Shown here: in pieces, positions 1 through 4,906 of the stretch
Position numbering within the stretch: the stretch's first letter is position 1
Layout of the letters: the number at the start of each line of letters is the position of its first letter
From: Balneolales bacterium
Lineage (GTDB): Bacteria > Bacteroidota > Rhodothermia > Balneolales > Natronogracilivirgulaceae
Direction of reading: 5' to 3'
Length of the DNA stretch: 7,452 nt
Assembly: GCA_007135895.1 (NCBI GenBank)
Contig: SLHZ01000106.1
Coordinates: forward strand, 1-7,452
Position numbers and translations under genes: made by a program
Notes under the pieces: generated by a model
Seen by the model: only the letters and a program-made list of their open reading frames with translations
Told to the model about the DNA's origin: nothing
Databases searched by the model: none

Positions 1-61
1 CCCTGTCTGGAAAGTTTCCTATTTTACAATAAGCAAACGATTAGAATAACACACAATTCTC

Positions 62-65
62 GAGG
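62..65 (+). promoter_or_regulatory. Shine-Dalgarno site of tatA
   Basis: GAGG lies seven bases before the ATG at 73, a normal spacing. It is the only convincing Shine-Dalgarno sequence before any gene start in the window. It decides the tatA start, because the tatA frame stays open upstream to the edge of the window. Positions 1-61 are AT-rich. I see no convincing promoter there and cannot tell whether they hold the 3' end of an earlier gene. Confidence 0.55.
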
Positions 66-72
66 TACCGTT

Positions 73-318
73 ATGGGATCATTTGGTGGTATTGAATGGC
101 TGGTTATCGTTCTTATAGTCCTGCTCATGTTCGGGGCAAAAAAAATACCGGAACTGGCACGCGGACTTGGCCAGGGGCTGACTGAGTTCCGGAAAGCTTC
201 TTCCGATATTCGCAAAGAGATTGAACGCGGTGCCGAAGAGCCGACACAGGCGGAAAAAGAACGCAGCGATGAGGAGGTAAAGTCGAAGCAGCACAAGACA
301 GACACCAAGACATCATGA
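73..318 (+). CDS. tatA: Sec-independent protein translocase subunit TatA/TatE
   Basis: Small component of the twin-arginine translocase, which moves folded proteins across the inner membrane; TatA oligomers are recruited to the TatBC-substrate complex. The 81-residue protein has the family layout: a short N-terminus, one membrane helix at about residues 8-21, then the hallmark FGAKKIPELARGLG hinge and amphipathic helix (residues 20-33, continuing to about 50), and a charged, probably disordered C-terminal tail rich in Lys, Glu and Ser. The Phe20-Gly21 hinge and the Pro26-Glu27-Leu28 motif are intact. The ATG at 73 fits family length and has a GAGG ribosome site. The sequence alone does not separate TatA from TatE, but TatB is unlikely because it is usually longer. 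tatB and tatC are not in the window. A predicted Tat substrate, the alkaline phosphatase, lies at the far end. Confidence 0.93.
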   Translation: MGSFGGIEWLVIVLIVLLMFGAKKIPELARGLGQGLTEFRKASSDIRKEIERGAEEPTQAEKERSDEEVKSKQHKTDTKTS

Positions 319-334
319 CGGATTGTCATGATCA

Positions 335-385
335 AAGGATAATTTGTCACTAAAGATTATTTGTTACTAAGGATAATTTGTTACT
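335..385. repeat. Three tandem copies of a 17-bp repeat
   Basis: Units at 335-351, 352-368 and 369-385 follow the consensus AAGGATAATTTGTTACT without gaps. Unit 1 differs at one position (TCACT for TTACT) and unit 2 at two. A degraded partial unit (GGATTGTCA, about 320-328) may precede them, just after the tatA stop. Each unit contains GATAAT or GATTAT followed by TTTG, which resembles promoter elements, but I could not assemble a promoter with normal spacing. The array fills most of the gap between tatA and gatA. The role is unknown: an operator with repeated binding sites or a simple minisatellite are both possible. Confidence 0.85.
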
Positions 386-400
386 GCAAATGGGATTTGC
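386..400 (+). other. Small hairpin containing the start of a nine-codon ORF
   Basis: GCAAAT, GGG and ATTTGC form a perfect 6-bp inverted repeat directly after the 17-bp repeats. An ATG at 390 falls across the stem and loop. It opens a nine-codon ORF (MGFAKKPNV) that stops at TGA 417-419, in the same frame as gatA and six bases before the gatA TTG start. There is no T-run, so this is not a terminator. A role as a leader peptide feeding ribosomes to gatA is speculative; no ribosome site precedes it. Confidence 0.4.
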
Positions 401-425
401 CAAAAAGCCAAACGTCTGACCTGTC

Positions 426-2000
426 TTGAATTACGATACCATAAGCCGCACCCGTTACGCACTGGAGTCAGGATCCGTCAAGGTCCGGGATCTGGTGGAT
501 ACCCTGCTTGAGCGGATAGAGAAGAAGAATCCGGATATTAATGCTTTCTCGGCAGTTCATGCCGATGAAGCCCGCGCTCAGGCCCACCGCATTGAGGAAA
601 AAATCAATGCCGGTACGGCGGGGAAACTGGCCGGTGCCGTGTTGGGTGTGAAGGAGGTGTTCTGCCAGAAGGGGCGACTTGCCACCTGCGCCTCCCGCAT
701 GCTTGAAAACTACCGGGCCGTCTATGATGCCACGGTGATCCAAAAGCTCCTCGATGAGGATGCTATTATCATTGGCAGACTCAACATGGACGAGTTCGCC
801 ATGGGCGGATCAACGGAGAATACGATTTACGGACCTGCCCGCAATCCTCATGACAACGGCCGTGTTACCGGAGGTTCCAGCGGTGGCAGTGCGGCCGCCG
901 TGGCTGCGGGTATGTGTAACGGATCCCTCGGAAGCGATACCGGAGGGTCGGTCCGCCAGCCTGCGTCTTACTGTGGTGTGGTCGGACTCAAACCCACGTA
1001 CGGAAGGATCTCCCGATACGGTCTGATTGCTTTTGCTTCATCATTTGACACCGTGGGGCCGATGGCTCAGGATGTAAGGGATGCGGCACTTCTTCTGGAA
1101 GCTTTGTCCGGTCATGATGCCCGTGACGGAACTTCATCGCGTGAACCCGTTCCGGACTATGCCGGGATGCTGTCGGAAGTAAACGGTGATTTCACCGTTG
1201 GCATACCCCGTGAATATCTCGGAGAAGGCCTTGACCCCGAAATTCGGAGTCGCGTCAAAGATCTTGCCTCGGAAATGGAGAGATCCGGCGCCCGAATCAA
1301 ACCCATACAGCTGCCCCATCTCGGTTATGCCATAGCCGCCTACTATGTCCTGGCAACCGCAGAAGCATCGAGCAATCTGGCGCGTTACGATGGTATCCGT
1401 TTCGGTCACCGGGCCGATATGAAAAAAGTCCATGAATCGCTTCGTGAAGAACAGGAGCAGCTGAAGCAGGCAATGCAAGAGTCCGGCACGGGGAATGGGG
1501 AAGGCGAAACGGAGAAGATCGAACCGGATAAGATCGACAGCGCCATCGCAAGACTCTACAAGCAAAGCCGTACCGAAGGGTTCGGAACCGAGGTCAAGCG
1601 GCGCATCATGCTTGGAACCTATGTGCTCAGTGCCGGCTATTACGAAGCCTATTACGGCAAGGCACAGCGTGTCAGAAGACTCATCCGCCGGGATTTTCAA
1701 AATGCTTTCGGGGAGGTGGATGTCATCCTTTCACCAACGACTCCCACTACCGCTTTCCCGCTGGCAAGCCGTCTGGATGATCCGCTTCAGATGTATCTCA
1801 ATGACATTTATACCATATCGGCCAACCTGGCGGGTATCTGTGCCATCAGCATACCCGCAGGTTTTCACACCGGGGACAACCTGCCGTACGGGGTTCAGTT
1901 CATGGCCGACGCTTTTGCGGAGCCCCGGCTGCTGCAAGCCGCCTTCCTGGCCGAAACCATCTGCCGGCAAAAGAACTGGACTGTAGTAATGCAAAAATGA
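426..2000 (+). CDS. gatA: Asp-tRNA(Asn)/Glu-tRNA(Gln) amidotransferase subunit A
   Basis: Glutaminase subunit of GatCAB. It releases ammonia from glutamine, and GatB uses that ammonia to convert Glu-tRNA(Gln), and often Asp-tRNA(Asn), to the amide form. It is a cytoplasmic amidase-signature enzyme. The Ser-cisSer-Lys triad is visible as Lys76 (GVKEVF), Ser151 (GGSSGGSAAA) and Ser175 (GSDTGGSVRQPA). GRLNMDEFAMGGSTE at 117-131 and GLKPTYGRISRYG at 187-199 are typical of GatA rather than other amidases. The C-terminal part includes KRRIMLGTYVLSAGYY and SPTTPTTAFP. The start is TTG: an in-frame TGA at 417-419 blocks any upstream start, and no early ATG follows. At 524 residues it is about 35-40 longer than usual, because of a charged insertion at about 333-372. 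gatB and gatC are not here. It overlaps prmA by four bases. Confidence 0.96.
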   Translation: MNYDTISRTRYALESGSVKVRDLVDTLLERIEKKNPDINAFSAVHADEARAQAHRIEEKINAGTAGKLAGAVLGVKEVFCQKGRLATCASRMLENYRAVYDATVIQKLLDEDAIIIGRLNMDEFAMGGSTENTIYGPARNPHDNGRVTGGSSGGSAAAVAAGMCNGSLGSDTGGSVRQPASYCGVVGLKPTYGRISRYGLIAFASSFDTVGPMAQDVRDAALLLEALSGHDARDGTSSREPVPDYAGMLSEVNGDFTVGIPREYLGEGLDPEIRSRVKDLASEMERSGARIKPIQLPHLGYAIAAYYVLATAEASSNLARYDGIRFGHRADMKKVHESLREEQEQLKQAMQESGTGNGEGETEKIEPDKIDSAIARLYKQSRTEGFGTEVKRRIMLGTYVLSAGYYEAYYGKAQRVRRLIRRDFQNAFGEVDVILSPTTPTTAFPLASRLDDPLQMYLNDIYTISANLAGICAISIPAGFHTGDNLPYGVQFMADAFAEPRLLQAAFLAETICRQKNWTVVMQK

Positions 2001-2881
2001 CGCCTTTATGCGGGATGCGATCACGGATGAAAAATGACAACCTTAATCTGAAAGTCACTGTAGCGGCAACCGGACCGTCACAGGAACTGGTCATATCTGA
2101 GCTCGTGGATTTCGGTTTTACAGGCTTTGAGCAGAAAGAAGAGAGGCTTGAAGCGTGGATACCGATCGCCCGAATGCCGGATGACCGGCTTCAAGAAGTA
2201 ACGTCTTGCCTTGCTGCCATCACTGGTTCGCCGGTTATTACTGCAGTCGAACAAATCGCAGACCGGAACTGGAACGAAGAGTGGGAGAAGTCCATACGGC
2301 CGGTTCAAGCCGGTATCTTTCATATTCATCCCTCGTGGACAAAAGAACCGGCTCCGGAGGGCTTTGTTCCGATATGTATTGACCCAAAAATGGCCTTCGG
2401 CACCGGATATCATGAAACCACAAGGCTCATGCTGAAACTGCTGACGGGATATATCCCGAATGCCGGCAGAGTGTTGGATGCAGGCACCGGAACCGGTATT
2501 CTGGCCATAGCTGCCATCAAACTGGGTGCCGGCCATGCCGTGGCCGTGGATAACGATCCCTGGAGTATTGCCAATGCCGAAGAAAACCGGTCGGCAAACA
2601 ATGTCGGCGATAAGCTGGAGTTGCGGGAAGGGTCAATAGATACCGTGAAGCCCGAAGAGCGGTTCCACCTCATCCTCGCCAATATTAACCGTAATATTCT
2701 TCTGGAAATGAGCTGTCATCTGAGCCGCCTGCTGGAGCCGGGTGGATCGCTGCTGTTGTCCGGTATTCTCCATCAAGACGAAGAGGCGCTGCTATCATCT
2801 CCCTGTTTCTCCGCTCTCCACCATGCGGAAACCATCCGGGAAGGGGACTGGAGCGCCATGGCTTTACGCAATTATAGTTAG
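1997..2881 (+). CDS. prmA: Ribosomal protein L11 methyltransferase
   Basis: S-adenosylmethionine-dependent enzyme that methylates ribosomal protein L11. The N-terminal part (about residues 16-90) is the substrate-recognition region. The linker DRNWNEEWEKSIRPV (89-103) and CIDPKMAFGTGYHETTRLML (127-146) are PrmA hallmarks. The Rossmann methyltransferase fold follows: motif I VLDAGTGTGILA at 159-170, the acidic ribose-contact strand AVAVDND (181-187), and LILANINRNILLEM (225-238), corresponding to the substrate-side motif IV. The ATG at 1997 overlaps the gatA stop as ATGA, suggesting translational coupling. However, the ATG at 2027 (residue 11, MKNDNLNLKV) gives an N-terminus closer to the family and may be the true start; neither has a Shine-Dalgarno sequence. 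At 294 or 284 residues the length is normal. Confidence 0.94.
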   Translation: MTPLCGMRSRMKNDNLNLKVTVAATGPSQELVISELVDFGFTGFEQKEERLEAWIPIARMPDDRLQEVTSCLAAITGSPVITAVEQIADRNWNEEWEKSIRPVQAGIFHIHPSWTKEPAPEGFVPICIDPKMAFGTGYHETTRLMLKLLTGYIPNAGRVLDAGTGTGILAIAAIKLGAGHAVAVDNDPWSIANAEENRSANNVGDKLELREGSIDTVKPEERFHLILANINRNILLEMSCHLSRLLEPGGSLLLSGILHQDEEALLSSPCFSALHHAETIREGDWSAMALRNYS

Positions 2882-2900
2882 AATAAAACTGGAAACTTGC

Positions 2901-2908
2901 TATATTTG
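2901..2908 (+). promoter_or_regulatory. Candidate Bacteroidota-type -7 promoter element
   Basis: TATATTTG matches the TAnnTTTG -7 consensus of Bacteroidota housekeeping promoters exactly and lies 20 bases after the prmA stop. The matching -33 element is weak: TTAG near 2877-2880 is the best candidate for TTTG, at slightly long spacing. If active, transcription would begin near 2914. That would give the sigma factor mRNA a leader of about 200 bases containing the repeat array, and would separate the sigma operon from gatA-prmA. Confidence 0.4.
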
Positions 2909-2912
2909 TAAG

Positions 2913-2990
2913 ATGCCTGCAGGTGACATGGTATCGTGCATGGTAACAGCTATGCATCATCTCGTATCTTGCCTGAAATCAGCAACCTGA
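2913..2990 (+). other. Possible 25-codon leader ORF before the repeat array
   Basis: An ATG-started frame of 25 codons beginning MPAGDMVSCMVTAMHHL has four in-frame ATGs (2913, 2928, 2940, 2952) and ends at TGA 2988-2990. The first ATG coincides with the start point expected from the -7 element at 2901, so translation could be leaderless. The stop codon lies in the descending arm of the first repeat hairpin. No ribosome site or recognisable protein similarity supports it, so it may be chance. Confidence 0.15.
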
Positions 2991-2998
2991 TTTGAGGC
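2971..2998 (+). other. Hairpin in repeat unit 1
   Basis: The arms GCCT-G-AAATCAG and CTGATTT-G-AGGC flank a CAAC loop, giving eleven base pairs and one G-G mismatch. The T-run of an intrinsic terminator is missing. The loop and inner seven pairs recur identically in unit 3. Confidence 0.65.
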
Positions 2999-3045
2999 AA
3001 TCATGCAGCCCCAATGGCTGAAACCAGCACCCCGATTTGACGGAA

Positions 3046-3066
3046 ATGAGCAACCCTGCTGCCTGA
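3046..3066 (+). other. Six-codon upstream ORF echoing the sigma factor N-terminus
   Basis: ATGAGCAACCCTGCTGCC followed by TGA encodes MSNPAA. The sigma factor 67 bases downstream begins MSNPTD from ATGAGCAACCCG. The similarity arises because both start codons lie in copies of the same repeat core. The frame differs from that of the sigma gene. It may act as a decoy or leader ORF, or have no role. Confidence 0.2.
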
Positions 3067-3087
3067 AATCAGCAACCTGATTTGAGG
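3062..3087 (+). other. Hairpin in repeat unit 3
   Basis: This is the same structure as in unit 1, with arms CCT-G-AAATCAG and CTGATTT-G-AGG around a CAAC loop: ten pairs and one G-G mismatch. It ends 25 bases before the sigma factor ATG, near enough to influence ribosome access. In unit 2 the pairing is broken by substitutions. In the partial fourth unit the second arm is replaced by coding sequence. Confidence 0.6.
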
Positions 3088-3112
3088 GAAATAAGTAACC
3101 CGACTGGCTGAA

Positions 3113-3706
3113 ATGAGCAACCCGACAGACAGCAGCCGAAAAGACCTGGTTTGGGTGGAAGCCGCCCTGGCCGGAGATCAGCGTGCCTACCAGAGACTGG
3201 TAGAGAAATACGAGCGTGCACTCTATTTCCACATCCTCAAGCTGGTCCGGAATCAGGATGTCATTGACGACCTGGTCCAGGAGGCCTTCCTGAAGGCGTT
3301 TGAAAGCCTCGGCTCTTACAACAAAACCTATGCTTTCTCCACGTGGATCTATCGCATAGCCACCAATCACAGCATCGACTATCTGCGGAAAAAAAAGCTC
3401 AGCACACTCTCAATAGATGAGCCCGTAGGGGGTAAAGAGAGTGATATGAGTATGGAAATCACGGATCAATCGGCGCAGACCGATCGTGAGATTATCATGA
3501 AAGAGCGCCGGATGCTGGTCCATAATGCCGTGAAAAGTCTCCCTGAAAAATACCGTATGGTAATCCGGATGCGGCATATGGAAGAAAAGAGTTACGAAGA
3601 GATCGCCGAGGAACTTGAACTGCCGCTGGGAACCGTTAAAGCCCATATCTTCCGGGCCAGGGAGCTGCTGAATAAATATCTGAAGGACAAAATGAGCGCC
3701 TACTGA
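3113..3706 (+). CDS. RNA polymerase ECF-type sigma-70 factor (RpoE/SigW-like)
   Basis: Alternative sigma factor that directs RNA polymerase to a specific promoter set. The 197 residues hold only the two domains expected of the ECF group. Region 2 spans about 25-95, with the core-binding/-10 segment DDLVQEAFLKAFESLGSYN (52-70) and FSTWIYRIATNHSIDYLRKKK (75-95). A linker runs over about 96-130. Region 4 spans about 135-190, with SLPEKYRMVIRMRHMEEKSYEEIAEELELPLGTVKAHIFRAR forming the -35-binding helix-turn-helix, written here from residue 142 as SLPEKYRMV then the helix pair. The ATG at 3113 lies in the last copy of the 45-bp repeat; an in-frame TAA at 3092 limits the start. No anti-sigma gene with a zinc-finger or FecR-like domain follows. 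The next gene, six bases on, encodes a membrane protein that might have a sensing role, which is inference. Confidence 0.93.
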   Translation: MSNPTDSSRKDLVWVEAALAGDQRAYQRLVEKYERALYFHILKLVRNQDVIDDLVQEAFLKAFESLGSYNKTYAFSTWIYRIATNHSIDYLRKKKLSTLSIDEPVGGKESDMSMEITDQSAQTDREIIMKERRMLVHNAVKSLPEKYRMVIRMRHMEEKSYEEIAEELELPLGTVKAHIFRARELLNKYLKDKMSAY

Positions 3707-3712
3707 TCCTCC

Positions 3713-4906
3713 ATGTCATTCCAGAAGATCCGAAAAAAAGAAGAGCGTCTGTATTTCATCCTTGATGCCGTGATGATCATACTGCTGGTCATCAATCTGT
3801 TCTGGATCGTTTTTGACTGGCTTTTCAGCTATCCAGCCCTCCAGACGCTTATGGAGGGCGTCTCACCGGTATTTACGCAATGGTACGGTACAAGTATTCA
3901 TCCGCGATTCATCCTGATCGACCTGGCCTTCGTATCGGTCTTTCTCACCGAGTTTATTATCCGGTGGATCATGGCTGTCCGGCACAGGGTCTATCACCGC
4001 TGGTTCTTTTTTCCGTTTATCCATTTCTATGATCTGCTGGGGTGCATACCCGTTGGCGGTTTTCGTTTTTTGAGGCTGCTGCGAATTATATCTATCACCT
4101 GGAGATTGCAGAAGAACGGGATTATCGACCTCGGAAACACGGCACTGTTTTCTTTTTTGAGCAAATACTACCGGGTCCTGATTGAAGAGCTTTCCGATCG
4201 TGTGACCCTGAACATACTGGGGGACCTGCAGGATGAAGTGGTTCACGGAGGTCCGGTGGCAGACCGCATCGTAACCGATGTGCTCATGCCACGGAAGCAC
4301 GATCTGGTAGAGTGGATGTCGCACCGGATCGGACAAGTGGCCGCCGGTAACTACGAACGTTACAGTGAGGATCTCCGCCAGTATGTCGAGGAGCGGATAA
4401 ACCGGGCGGTTGAAGACAACCGGGAGCTGGCCCGGCTTGAACATATACCACTCATCGGACCGGCCCTGCGCACAAATATCCAGGATGCCGTCAGTGACAT
4501 TGTATTCCATGTGATCAACGGCATGATGCAGGATCTGGCATCGGAGAGAAACCGGAGGCTGATTGACGAGACCACCGATATCCTTTTTGATGCGATCCTG
4601 CTGCCGGATGACCATGAAAGGCTGAGTCCCCTGATGACCGATACGATCTGGCAGTCACTGGAAGTGATCAAGGAGCATGTCAGAGTACAGCAGTGGAAGC
4701 TCAGGGATCTGGCCACTGACGAAGAAGACTTTCAGAGACGGCTGCGGGAGGCACTCTACAAGGCGTCAGAAAAAAAGGCCTCCGGATCAAAAACAACCGG
4801 CACTCGGACCCACTCCAGCTCCTCTGGAACACAAACTTCCTCGCAGGAAGAACCATCCGTCGGAGATTCGGGAAGAAGTGCAGCAAGCCGGTCCTCAATG
4901 CAATGA
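3713..4906 (+). CDS. Voltage-sensor-like membrane protein without a pore domain
   Basis: I recognise no named family for the whole 397-residue protein. The N-terminal part resembles the S1-S4 sensor of Ion_trans channels. S1 spans about 13-38. S2 spans about 66-90, with Phe77-x-x-Glu80-x-x-x-Arg84 as in channel S2 helices. S3 spans about 97-113 and contains Asp107. S4 spans about 116-133, with Arg118, Arg121, Arg124 and Arg131 (FRFLRLLRIISITWR). After S4 there is no S5, selectivity filter or S6. Residues 150-345 are soluble, helical and highly charged, and 350-397 is a Ser/Thr-rich low-complexity tail. Databases might label it an ion transporter, but no conduction pore is visible. It lies six bases after the sigma gene and overlaps queG by ATGA, so the three are probably co-transcribed. 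No Shine-Dalgarno sequence precedes it. Confidence 0.75.
   Translation: MSFQKIRKKEERLYFILDAVMIILLVINLFWIVFDWLFSYPALQTLMEGVSPVFTQWYGTSIHPRFILIDLAFVSVFLTEFIIRWIMAVRHRVYHRWFFFPFIHFYDLLGCIPVGGFRFLRLLRIISITWRLQKNGIIDLGNTALFSFLSKYYRVLIEELSDRVTLNILGDLQDEVVHGGPVADRIVTDVLMPRKHDLVEWMSHRIGQVAAGNYERYSEDLRQYVEERINRAVEDNRELARLEHIPLIGPALRTNIQDAVSDIVFHVINGMMQDLASERNRRLIDETTDILFDAILLPDDHERLSPLMTDTIWQSLEVIKEHVRVQQWKLRDLATDEEDFQRRLREALYKASEKKASGSKTTGTRTHSSSSGTQTSSQEEPSVGDSGRSAASRSSMQ

Larger units (their letters stand above)
2971..3125. repeat. 45-bp tandem repeat array running into a sigma factor gene
   Basis: Units begin at 2971, 3016, 3061 and 3106, an exact 45-bp period, with the fourth unit partial. The first 27 bases of units 1 and 3 are identical; unit 2 is diverged. 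Each unit is itself a diverged doublet of a 22- to 23-bp subunit with core GAAATnAGCAACCnGA (for example at 3043, 3065, 3088 and 3110). The core at 3110-3125 contains the ATG of the sigma factor gene at 3113. The array fills the second half of the gap between prmA and the sigma gene. It has no unique spacers, so it is not a CRISPR array. Confidence 0.85.

Noticed and set aside
23..47. Sigma-70 promoter TTTACA / TAGAAT before tatA
   Set aside because: The spacing is only 13 bases, too short for a working promoter.
1134..1700. Minus-strand 188-codon frame inside gatA
   Set aside because: It is a shadow of a conserved enzyme, with no domain or initiation signal.
2971..2998. Intrinsic terminator after prmA
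   Set aside because: The stem is good, but no T-run follows on either strand.
2971..3125. CRISPR array
   Set aside because: The repeats are contiguous diverged doublets with no unique spacers, and no cas gene is nearby.
2957..3370. Minus-strand 137-codon frame with a 15-residue repeat
   Set aside because: The repeat is only the translation of the 45-bp DNA array, and the rest is antisense to sigma region 2. It has no independent coding support.
3863..4615. Minus-strand 250-codon frame opposite the voltage-sensor-like gene
   Set aside because: The plus-strand frame has clear membrane helices and S4 arginine spacing and is tightly spaced with its neighbours. The reverse frame has neither motifs nor context.
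3713..4906. Complete voltage-gated potassium or sodium channel
   Set aside because: No S5, pore loop, selectivity filter or S6 follows the S4-like helix.
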